DNA of 64,000 nt, from positions 10,409,078-10,473,077 of the forward strand of contig NC_033637.1 in assembly GCF_001540865.1 (NCBI RefSeq), written 5' to 3'. The DNA comes from Ananas comosus. Its lineage: Eukaryota > Streptophyta > Magnoliopsida > Poales > Bromeliaceae. The position numbers and the translations under genes are program-made. Below are positions 47,685 to 57,612 of the stretch, piece by piece (within the stretch, counting starts at the first letter, position 1; the number at the start of each line of letters is the position of its first letter). The notes below the pieces were generated by a model, which ran no database searches, was not told where the DNA came from, and was given only the letters and a program-made list of their open reading frames with translations.

Positions 47685-48849
47685 GTTATGGCATGTTTGG
47701 TCGCTCGAAAGTGGCTAAATTAAAAATGTTACTTTTACAAAAGTGACTTTTCAGTTCGAATATTTGTTTGGCTATAAATTAAAGTATGAAAAACTATAGT
47801 TTTATAATTTTGATTATTCAATTATATATAAAGAGGTGAAAATATAAAAAATGACTTATACTCATAATTTAAATTAAAAATTTATATTTACATTTATTTT
47901 AAATTTCAAAATTATATTTTAAAATTTAAATTTAAACATAAATTTGAGTTGATCTTATAATTAAAATTTAATTAAGATATAAATTAAATTTACAATTTCA
48001 ATTTCAAGTTTAAGTTATAACTCATAACTGAAATTAAATTTTAAAATAAAAGTTCAAGGCAAAGACTAAAATATTTGTTCAAATTTGAATTCATAATTTG
48101 AATTTGTATTTTTAATCATATTTTAATTTACTTTTTGATCTTAAATTGTGAATTCAATATGAATGCACAATTTGAATTAATAATTAAAATTAAAATTAGA
48201 ATTAAATCACAATGCAAATTAAATATTTGAATTCATAATTCAAATTCAAAGTTCAAATTGAAAGTCATTATTGAAATTAAATATAAATAACAAATTTATA
48301 TTTAAATTTGAATTTCATCTTAAAATTTAAATTTTAAATTCAAATTTCAGTCAGTAATTTGAATTTATAGTTGGAACAGTTTAAATTCAAAGTTCAAATT
48401 GAAGTTCTTAGCTAAAAATAATTTGATTAAAATTTAAATTTAAATTCTAGAATTCATATTTAAATAAAAATAAAAATTTAGAAATTTAAATTTGAATATA
48501 AAGTCACAAATTTGAATTTAAGAATTTTATGTTGAATTTGAATTTACAAATAAAATTTAGAATGTGATCATAATTTTAATTCAAATTTAAAGTGAAATTT
48601 AACTTTAATAATAAATTCAAAGATTAAAGTGTAGATCAAATAATATAACCTCTTACCTAATTAAGCTCTCCACTTTCAGTGGCTTTCAAATTTTTTGAGC
48701 CAAAATCAAAAAAAATAATATTTAGTTATAACTGACTTTATCAACCTACTTTTATAAAATGACTTTTATATTCATTTTCGCAAAGTAAACAACTGATAAA
48801 ACATCATTTTTCAAAAGTGTTACTTTCGGCTATCTAAATATGTTTTAAC
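47685..48849. mobile_element. AT-rich TIR element inside Cassandra
   Basis: The ends are imperfect inverted repeats: 'gttatggcatgtttggtcgc' then 'tcgaaagt', against 'gttaaaacatatttagatag' then 'ccgaaagt' at the right end. Removing 47685-48849 restores alignment with the other Cassandra internal regions ('...tga' to 'cgagaacgttggggctt'). The core 47860-48640 is made largely of AAATTT/GAATTT words on both strands. No coding potential is seen. Confidence 0.6.
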
Positions 48850-49000
48850 GAGAACGTTGGGGCTTAAAGAAAAGAGGAATGTGACACCCCCAATTTTGAA
48901 TTAATCTTATATATAAAGTATAATATGACTAAATCTCTTAATCCGATTATAACATTTTGGATGGCGACTACATTAAGAGGGTTAAGCGTGTTAGGACTAC

Positions 49001-49695
49001 TGTTGGGAATCCGGTACTCGCCCCGGTACCGGATCTTGTGAATCCGCAACCCGCTCCGATACCGACTGCTGTGAATTCGGTACCAATGGTTGGGATTCCG
49101 CAACGGAAACGTCAAATCGGGTTTTTACCATAAACCCGTCTCCTCAGCAAAAGCTGATACAATCATAAAAGAGAGAAATACCAAAATAGAAAATATGCGG
49201 GTAAAATAAGATTCATTAAATAAGAGAAGATTACACCTAACTCTTTCTGCACAGAGTAACTACAATCCGAGCTCTCTTTCTGAATCTCTCCTACCCTTCT
49301 CTCGTCTTCTATAATCCCATAAAGAAGACAATCATCCGCGCGCACCCATGCACTAGGTGCACTAAATAACTCTCTCTCTCTCTTTCGCTCTCTGGTACGG
49401 CACCCAAGAGGCCTTTTCTCTTTCTCCCGTACTCACATCAAAAAAAGCAAACCCACAAAGAGTTATTTATAAGGCTCCACTAAAACGTACCCCAATCCTA
49501 ATGTATTTAGAATTTCTACTCCAATTAATATCTAAATCTATCTTAATTAATCTCTAATAGATTTAAATATTAATCCCAATCTAGTTAGATTTTATCCTCT
49601 AATTTAATATTTAAATCTTAATTTATCTCCAATAGATTTAAATATTAATTCTTATCTAACTAGGATTCAATTACAAATCTAACCAAATCCTAACA
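49001..49695. mobile_element. Solo LTR, 695 bp, inside Cassandra LTR 2
   Basis: It starts TGTTGGGAATCCGGTACT and ends AATCCTAACA. The 5-bp duplication ACTAC is perfect (48996-49000 and 49696-49700). It contains GC-rich repeats based on 'ggtaccg' near the left end and a CT tract at 49370-49384. No internal retrotransposon domain is present. Confidence 0.9.
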
Positions 49696-49744
49696 ACTAC
49701 AGTAGTTTTAGGATGAGTGACCACCTGGGAAGCGAGGCGTCACA

Positions 49745-50465
49745 AATGAATAAATGTTACAGGCGAGGTTCAAGCTCACGACCTCAGAGAATAAGGAGAA
49801 ACAATTAACTAAGATTGATTATGATATTATGTTATTTAGAAGATCGATATGATAGAACTCTAGAAATAATACAACACCATTGATCTATTAAACCTACCGC
49901 TATATAATTTCATGTGACACGTTACCCTGTGATCAATGTATGACCCATAACAAGTTGGGTTTTATTTCTAATTTCTTCTATTAACCTATAGTTAGTTCTT
50001 GGATCTGGCGAGTTTGATCGGCACGTCGAATGATTAAAAAAAAAGATTAACAACCATTTTCTCACTATAACTCAAGTTGCTAAGGCTATATAGCTATTAA
50101 TTGTATTGGTGTAGCCCTAGCTAAATGGCATCTTAAAGGGCTAAATATGCCTTATAATAATCATATTAGTGATGGTAATCAAGCTGTTTTAGCCTTTAAG
50201 TATTGCTTTTGAGGATAATATTCATGAAAATGCATCCTCAAAGGAGGCATAAAAGATGGTGATCTCACAAAATGCCTTGTGGTCCCTAAGACAAGATGTT
50301 GCAATTGGTGCATCATAGTACAATAAATTGGAGAGCTAAATTGGTGGTCCCTTGGCTAAAACCCTAGCTAATATATGTTTCATCTTATTGGGTTATTGGA
50401 CTTGATGAGTTATCATGAAAAGTGCTTCCTCGTTTTAAAGTTTTTTTTTTTTCCCTTTATCTTAA
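49745..50465. other. Intergenic sequence, no gene recognised
   Basis: No open frame with coding character and no clear transposon ends are seen. Confidence 0.5.
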
Positions 50466-50730
50466 CGGACTGTTTGATTGTATGTAGTTACAACTGTACG
50501 GTAGTTGTAACTATATGCAAAACAAATTCGGTATTTGGTTTGATATATTTAACTCCAATTGTTGCAGTAGAAACTGCATGAGAAGATCTAACTGCAGCAG
50601 TTGGAACTACGCCCAAATTGGCCGCAGTTCCAACTGCAGCAGTTGGAGAGGTAACTTTAAACAAAAGGTGATCTTACCTTTTTAAATATTTTTTAAACAA
50701 AAAATATTTTTTTTATATTGGAGATAATCT

Positions 50731-50768
<38 letters not shown>

Positions 50769-50942
50769 AATTTTAAAACGTATTTCTCAATTGCGTGCAA
50801 CTAAACGAATTATTTGTAGTTGCAGTACTTTCTATTACATCCAATCAAACATGATACATATAGTTATAACTGCTATATTTCTAACTGTATGCATCTCTAT
50901 TTACACTGCAATTGTAATTAATTATATCTAACCAGATGGCCC
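50466..50942. mobile_element. MITE with GGCCCC-type end
   Basis: The left end 'ggactgtttgattgtatgta' is matched by the right end 'attatatctaaccagatggc' followed by 'ccc'. TAA adjoins both ends, which would suit a PIF/Harbinger target site. The interior contains 'cagttggaactacgcccaaa' and inverted 'gcagttccaactgcagcagt'. A (TA)n run at 50735-50761 is inside. It is related to 20880-21415. Confidence 0.55.
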
Positions 50943-51404
50943 CTAAGAGTAGTACACTTTCATACTAATAAATTTTTCGATACCATTTATTCATTTTTAT
51001 TCTACGGCTAAGATTTATTTATTTATTTTAAGTTGTGACCTGCAATAGTGGATTACTTTGAGAGAGGTATTGATTATCAAGTGCCCCAAAGAAGGTTTTT
51101 TTGGTCTTTTAATATATGGATAATTAAATAATTTTACCTCAATCATATTATCAAGGGTTTTATCAAAATCTCTCTTCTATCTTGGTTTCCTTTTTCTCTC
51201 TATATTTTTTTTTCTGTCCATCCATAGATATTTCAAATTAATTTTAATTTCTCTACTTCAAATTTATTTTCAACTTATATTTTAAATTATAATACATGAT
51301 CTCATTATTTTAAAAGATCAATTTTTATTATTAAAATTTGAATAAATTTAGCATGTACAATTCTATTCTAAGAATAAATTTGAATTATACCCTATATTCC
51401 TAAT

Positions 51405-51905
51405 CATTTACCCACATTCAAATCTTTTTAATAGTGATACAAAATCAATATCTAAATTAGGAAATTTCTGAATTTTTTTAAACATATTAAATATATTGGA
51501 ATTAAATATTTATCCATATTCAATTTTTTAAAAAAAATTAGTGATACAAAATTATTGTCCAAACTAGAGGAATTTACCCATATTCAATTAGTGTCTAAAC
51601 TAGAGGAGTTCAAAATTTTCTTAAACATATTAAATATGTCGAATTTAAATATTTACCAACATTAAAATTTTTTTAAATAGTTATACAGAATTAATGTCTA
51701 AATTAGAAAATTCCTAAAATTTTTTAAACATATTAACTATATTGAATTTAAATATTTACCTACATTCAAATTCTATTTTTTTAAAATTAGTGATACAAAA
51801 TTAACATCTAAACTAGAGGAATTTAAAATTTTCTTAAACATATTAAATATGTTGAATTTAAACATTTACCAACATTAATTTTTTTTTAAAAAATAGTAAT
51901 ACAAA
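51405..51905. repeat. Degenerate tandem repeat, units of roughly 105-125 bp
   Basis: The words 'gtgatacaaaattaatgtct', 'aaactagaggaatt', 'cttaaacatattaaatatgt' and 'aatttaaatatttaccaaca' recur in the same order four to five times. The units have diverged and contain indels. Their nature is unknown. Confidence 0.7.
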
Positions 51906-52319
51906 ATTCCTCTGATTTAAATTTATTTTTTAAAAATTTAAGTATTTAATATTTGATATTTAATTCAATATATTTAGAAATAGTACTATTTCTAAAATTC
52001 CCAAAATTTAAATTAATGCCTAAATTATAGTAATTCTAAAATTCGTAAAATTAATGCCGAAAGTAGTACAAAATGGGATATCAATCAATTTCTTAAATTA
52101 GTACTTAAATTAGTGCAAAATTAATGCCTAAATGTGGAATATAAAATTAATGCCTAAATGTGGGATATAAATCAAAACTTTCTTTAAATTTTGCGATATT
52201 TAATTATAAAAATACCCTCGACATGAAGTAAATAACCTTTTAACTGCTAAATGTTAAAATGACACTTTTATCTTTCATTGATCAACGGTTAAAATAAAGT
52301 ACCGAATCATTTCTTTTAT

Positions 52320-52320
52320 T

Positions 52321-52351
<31 letters not shown>

Positions 52352-52353
52352 CT
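52320..52353. repeat. Compound (TA)n(GA)n microsatellite
   Basis: Short TA then GA repeat, in the same order as at the left edge of MITE copy C, but here no MITE end is recognisable beside it. Confidence 0.8.
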
Positions 52354-52359
52354 AAGTGG

Positions 52360-52485
52360 TTTGTTCTTTTTTTAGAAATAAACTTAGTTAAAAATATGAA
52401 GCAATTAGATTTTGAACTTGAAATTTTAAAGATCAACTGTTATGCTCTTTGCCTATCGGATTTGAAGCTTTTGTATTATACAAGT
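52360..52485 (-). mobile_element. SINE-like tRNA-derived repeat, copy 2
   Basis: On the minus strand a B-box-like 'caagttcaaaatctaattg' is followed by 'taactaagtttatttctaaa'. It resembles copies at 45537 and 56780. Confidence 0.45.
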
Positions 52486-53603
52486 TTTTTGATCATAGGT
52501 TATATCTAGGGTATGATTTGCGTTAAAAAATTCGTCAAAGAACTATTTACCTAATCTTTGCCTAATCTTTGGAGACAGTTAAGGCCTTCTTTGGTATTAT
52601 TATTATTTTTTAAACTTCTGTAAACACAAATTCTCTACGATTAGTTGTATGAGCCTACGCGCGGGCGGATTTATCTACTTGTGTCATTGTTTGCTAATGA
52701 ACATTTTTTAATGCAATGCAGCAAAATGCTAATGAACATTTTTTAAAAAATATTCAGCATCCACACATAGGGGTGGAAATGAGCCGAGCTCGAGTGAGCT
52801 TACCTCGGCTCAAATTCGGCTTGAAATTAATTTCGAGTCTAAATTTAAGCTCAAGCTTGGATTGAAATTAATTCGAGCCGAGCTCGAGAGAGCCTAATTT
52901 CAAGTCGAGCGAGCTTGAGCCCTAAACGAGCCGCTTGAAATTCTCAACATTATACGATCAATAGTTTAATTTGTATAGAACATTATCTATAATTTGCTAC
53001 AAAAATATATCTAATAGTTCAAAGTACAAAATAATTATATGAAATATAGTATTATAATATGAAAAAATATAATTTATGAGTTGAATATCTAATTTTTTCA
53101 GCCTCACATATCTTTACTTCCGCCTTCAATCTCTATTTTATTCATTTTCATTTATGCAGTCAAAAATAAATAAACTATATAGATAAATATTGGATTAAAC
53201 TATCCAATCATATATAACTAAAATTAAAATTTTATATGAATAATAATTTTTTATTTTAAAAATATTCCGTATATTTTCTCAAGCATACAATTAATAGCAA
53301 GGTAGGCAACGGCGGGCATATGATGTTACTTGGTAACTTAGAGGGCTTCCGGCTTGGCCACTTAGGGTGAGAGACAGAAAAAGAGAAAGAGAGAAACATA
53401 TTGAAAATTTAGAGCTCTGTGAAAGAAAGAAAGAAAGAAAAGAAAAATATATAAATTTAGTAAAATTTTGCTCTTTTATTTGTCTATTAGATTTGTTTTT
53501 ATGGGCCAACAACATTGGCCCAATTTTAACTAAACTCAGATTATTCACTCAGCCTATCTATAATTAAAATATATTATATTTATATATTTTTTAATATATA
53601 TAT

Positions 53604-54952
53604 AGTGTAGAACTACTATGCTATCGAAAATTTAGAGGATTTGATGTTTTTGAATTTTTGACCCTTTGATTAAAAATTGTATGGTTTGGATGATTGTGGT
53701 CTCCCCTAGGATTAAATAATACTCTTAAGGCTGCGTTTGGTTCAGGTATAAGTAAGAACTGCTTGTTCCAGGGATAGGTACAAGTTCAGGTATAAGCAGG
53801 AACTAGACCAATTTTGCGTTTGAATGAAAATTGAGTTATTCCTAGGAATAAGGTAAATAGTGTTTAGATGGTTAAATTGGAACAAGAGAAATAAAAGTTA
53901 TAATTTGAAATTAAAATTATATTATCTAATTAATTAACATCAAAATATTACTTAAAAATAAATAATAAATAAATTATTAATAAATAATTATAAATAATAA
54001 TAATTATTATTATTAATTATTAATTATTATTATTATTAATTATTTATAATTATTTATAAGTAATAAATTAATTAATTATTAATAAATTATTAATAATTAT
54101 TAATAATTATTTATAAGTAATAAATTAATTAATAATAATTATCTAATTATTAATAATTAATTATAAATCATTATTAATAAATAATAATAATAATTTAATT
54201 ATTAATTATTAATAATAAATTACTAATAATATCGATTATCTAATTAATAAGAATAATTATTTTATTATTAATTATTATTTAAATAATAATATTAATAATT
54301 AATTATAAGTAATAAATTAATTAATAATAATTATCTAATTATTAATAATTAATTATAAATAATAAATTAATAATAATATCGATTATCTATTTCTTAAGAA
54401 TAATAATTATTAATAATTATTATTTAATTAATAATTATTAATAAATAATAATTATTAAATTAATAATTATTATTATCTAATTATAAATAATTAATTATAA
54501 TTAATTATTTGTTTATTTATTTTATTATTTAAGCAATAGATAATAATTCAAATATATTAATTAGATTAATTAATAATTTACTATCATTAAAATTTAAATT
54601 TAGATTTAATTAACCTTGTTCTCATTCGGGAACAAGCTTGTTCCAGGAAAAAGATGGAACAACAGTTCCAGCCAGTTCCAGGCTTATACCAGCTAGTTCC
54701 AGAAACCCAGAAACTACTGTTCTCGGGTACCAAACGCTGCGTTTGGGAACAAAGGGGGGAACAAGGGCTTATTCTCCCCCTTGTTCCCGAACCAAACGCT
54801 ACCTTAGGATTGAGTGGTCCCTATAAGGTAATAATAATATTAATCCGAAGATAAGAAACGATTAAAGGGATTGATCTAACAATCAAAAAATCGAAAGCAC
54901 CATATCTCTATACTTTCTCTATACTTTCGATAGCATAGTAGCTCTACTATAT
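53604..54952. mobile_element. Microsatellite-type MITE, copy G, interrupted
   Basis: The left end 'tgtagaactactatgctatc' followed by 'gaaaatt' is matched by the right end 'ctttcgatagcatagtagct' followed by 'ctac'. TA tracts lie on both sides. The interior blocks 'ttggatgattgtggtctccc' and 'gattaaagggattgatctaa' are short-form type. It is split by the insertion at 53729-54803. Confidence 0.65.
53729..54803. mobile_element. TIR element with an almost pure A/T core
   Basis: The left end GGCTGCGTTTGGTTC matches the right end GAACCAAACGCTACC in inverted orientation. TTA adjoins both ends, suggesting a PIF/Harbinger-type site. Subterminal parts repeat words such as 'ggaacaag' and 'ttccagg'. Between about 53925 and 54595 the sequence is almost wholly A and T, built from AAT/ATT/TTAATTA words on both strands. 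Confidence 0.65.
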
Positions 54953-54973
54953 ATATATATATATATATGTATA

Positions 54974-55201
54974 TAGAGTAGGGCTAGAATACTTGTAAAA
55001 GTATTATGGGGGTGATACTTGTGTGTTTTTAGCCCTTGAATGAAGAGATTTGAGGTTGAGATGATGGTGGTAGGTAGTGGTAGGTGGTGGTTGGTGGAAT
55101 AGTGTTTAATCCAAGGGCTATTAATAATCAAAAAGTAGATCCAATGGCTTAAAACCTAATAGCACCATAATGGTGATACTTGTAAAAGTATCATAACTCA
55201 A

Positions 55202-55212
<11 letters not shown>
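54974..55212. mobile_element. Microsatellite-type MITE, short form, copy H
   Basis: The left end 'gggctagaatacttgtaaaa' and right end 'tacttgtaaaagtatcataa' are inverted repeats by way of 'gatacttgtaaaagtat'. 'ggtgatact' occurs at both ends. (TA)n tracts lie at 54945-54974 and 55205-55236. The interior 'ggtggttggtggaatagtgt' matches copies D and J. Confidence 0.7.
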
Positions 55213-55237
<25 letters not shown>

Positions 55238-55424
55238 GAGCTTTTCGAGCATAATTCGAACGAGCCGAGTAATACTCAAGCTCGGCTTGAAATGAATTTC
55301 GAGCCTTTTTTTTTGTTCAAGCTCGGCTCATTTAATTTCGAGTCGAGCTCGAGCGAGCCAAATATCGAGTCGAACGCGAGTCGAACACGAGCCGGCTCAC
55401 TCATTTGCCAGCCCTATCCACACA

Positions 55425-55508
55425 CCTACAATCCATTGCATAAAATTTGTGTGTAGAAAAAAAGAAAAAGAAAAAGAAAAAAGAAAAACCATAACAACAA
55501 AGGCAAAA

Positions 55509-55572
<64 letters not shown>

Positions 55573-56030
55573 TATTTGAATATGACTATTAATTGCAACA
55601 GTTAGCCATTTTTGAGACAAGATCTCGATGCCCTACTTTTATTTAACTTTAAACTTTAGAAAAGTAATGGAAAGAAAAATTAAGCACATATATATACCTT
55701 AGTGTTCTTTGGTTGGCAGAGAAATCAAAATTTATTTTCTTGCCAAAGAAATGAAATTATGTATGTATGGTACAATTTGGTCCCATACGAGACAGGAACT
55801 TTATTTCCAAAATTAGGTGAAAATTAATTCCTTTCTCATAGTTTAAGTTGTATTATACATCTAATATAATTTAATGGGCACCACACTAGCTAGTGTTACA
55901 TCTAGATCAAAATTTTTTTATTTAAATTTTTAGGTGCCTTTTGTGGGCTCTCCAAGGTTGCCCTTTGTGTGATGCAAGAGTAAAGTGTCCATGTAATTGT
56001 GTCTATTTGACCAACTCATCATGGACCAAC

Positions 56031-56087
<57 letters not shown>

Positions 56088-56779
56088 GGTTTTTTATATG
56101 GATCTTTGGTGTGTTACAAAAATAAATGCATATGAATAGGCTAGATCATTGTGTCACACCTTCAATTAGGTTCTAAAAGGCTTGTGGTTCTCATTAGGGA
56201 CAGTGGGGATCTTAATTAAGTAGGGATCCTATCTATGGCTTTGCACAAGCCTTTTGTCTTCAACTTGTTTTCCGGCCTTTTGCCGAGGAGAAGCTAGAGC
56301 TATACCTAGGTTTGAACCATTCAAAGAGAGAAAGAAAAAGAGAGAGATCCATAGAACAAATTGTTGCATGGACTGTGAAATGTTGTATGGACTGTGAAAT
56401 AATACGAAACAACCGTTGTACACTAAAAGCTTAATTTATTAGAGAATGGTGTATTTTTATATTTAACACTCTCCCTTATGTCTTAGCTCGAGACTTTTTG
56501 TAAGGCTTATGACGTGGACTTAAAAAACCTGGCGTGACTCGAACTCAGGACTTTCTAGTCTGATACCTTGTGAAATAACCGTTATACTCTAAAAGCTTAA
56601 GCTATTAGAGAACGATGCATTTTTATATTTAACATGGACCAAGTAATAGTAGTAAAAGAAAATTATGTGTACCATCGTGCATTGTCTTATTCGATATTTG
56701 TTCAATTACCCGCAAATACGACACCTAAAAGATTTCATTTCTTTGCTCCATCTCTGATAATGTAAATCAAAACATCCAC
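55425..56779. other. Intergenic sequence with long CT microsatellites
   Basis: (CT)n at 55511-55568 and 56034-56085. A 60-bp block at about 56403-56462 is repeated at 56569-56630 ('taaaagctta(a)...tattagagaa'). Between them on the minus strand lies a B-box-like 'gagttcgagtcacgcc', so part of this is probably tRNA-related repeat. No gene is seen. Confidence 0.5.
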
Positions 56780-56905
56780 ATTTTAAATAAACTAGTACAA
56801 GTGGTAAAGTGCTTGATGATTGGAACCCAGGATCCCAAGTTCGAAGCATATTTTCTTTATATTTCTAGCTAAGTTTATTTTTAGAAAAAATAAATGAAAC
56901 AAATA
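56780..56905 (+). mobile_element. SINE-like tRNA-derived repeat, copy 3
   Basis: An A-box-like region 'acaagtggtaaagtgcttga', a B-box-like 'cccaagttcgaagc' and the tail 'tagctaagtttatttttaga' appear in the order expected of a Pol III-type SINE. This is the best of the three copies. Confidence 0.55.
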
Positions 56906-57034
56906 GTATGCAATCTTTCTTTCAAAGATAAAAAAGTTACAACTCACTTGGTAGTAGGGTTGAAAAGTAAGATGAGATAGCAAGCAGATATATGAATGGT
57001 GCACAAATATATGGATGCACCGGGTACAAACAAC

Positions 57035-57078
<44 letters not shown>

Positions 57079-57297
57079 TGTCCTAGCTTGTCTGCATGTT
57101 TTTGGTGAAAGAAAGTTTTCAAAAACAAATCATCTTTCTTGTGTCTGTCCTAAGAGTTAGTGAAATTGGATATTGGTTGATGGTCACTCTTTTTTGGTAC
57201 ATCAAACATAAAGGCTTATAGAGAGGTAGGAATCTAGGTTCTAATCCATAATGACTCAATAGGAGAGGAATTATCTCTAGCTTGTTTGAATAGCATG

Positions 57298-57298
<1 letters not shown>

Positions 57299-57355
<57 letters not shown>
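57299..57355. repeat. (TA)n microsatellite
   Basis: About 27 uninterrupted TA units that end exactly at the left end of MITE copy I. Confidence 0.95.
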
Positions 57356-57358
<3 letters not shown>

Positions 57359-57578
57359 TCCGGCTGGGGTACTATCGATCGCCATAGATTTTGTGCATCG
57401 AGTTTCCACCGTTAGATTTAACCCTTTAATTATTTTTATCCGTTAGATATACATATTCAACCAACCACTCACTTAACCTAGGGGGCCCACATCATCCTAA
57501 CCATCAATTTCTCAATCTAAGGGCTAAAAAATCAATAGCACCAATATACTTAGTACTATTGATAGTATTCCAGCCTAC
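57356..57578. mobile_element. Microsatellite-type MITE, short form, copy I
   Basis: The left end 'gtccggctggggtactatcg' and right end 'ctattgatagtattccagcc' are inverted repeats. The interior has 'gggggcccacatcatcctaa' and 'ccttttaattatttttatccg'-like blocks as in copy J. (TA)n follows at 57578-57612. Confidence 0.75.
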
Positions 57579-57612
57579 TATATATATATATATATATAAT
57601 ATATATATATTA

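Larger units (their letters stand above)
47326..49744 (+). mobile_element. Cassandra TRIM split by two later insertions
   Basis: LTR 1 is 47326-47498 and a mutated primer-binding site (TAGGTATCAGAGT) follows at 47500. The internal region is interrupted at 47685-48849 by an AT-rich TIR element. LTR 2 starts at 48880, is interrupted at 49001-49695 by a solo LTR, and ends at 49744. The 5S-like parts are 'gttaagagagctaagcgtgt' in LTR 1 and, split by the insertion, 'gttaagcgtgttaggactac' plus 'aggatgagtgaccacctggg' in LTR 2. No target duplication is evident. This is the oldest-looking copy. Confidence 0.8.
52770..55416. mobile_element. hAT-type non-autonomous element with nested insertions
   Basis: It is flanked by a perfect 8-bp duplication TCCACACA (52762-52769 and 55417-55424), the size typical of hAT elements. 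The ends TAGGGGTGGAAATGAG and TAGGGCTGGCAAATGAG (right, reverse-complemented) match. Arms rich in 'gagccgagctcgag'-type words occupy about 52770-52950 and 55240-55416. The centre holds at least three other elements (53604-54952, 53729-54803 and 54974-55212). No transposase frame is seen. Confidence 0.85.

Noticed and set aside
57119..57409. 96-aa frame with a Tyr-Ile repeat
   Set aside because: The repeat is the (TA)n microsatellite at the left edge of MITE copy I.
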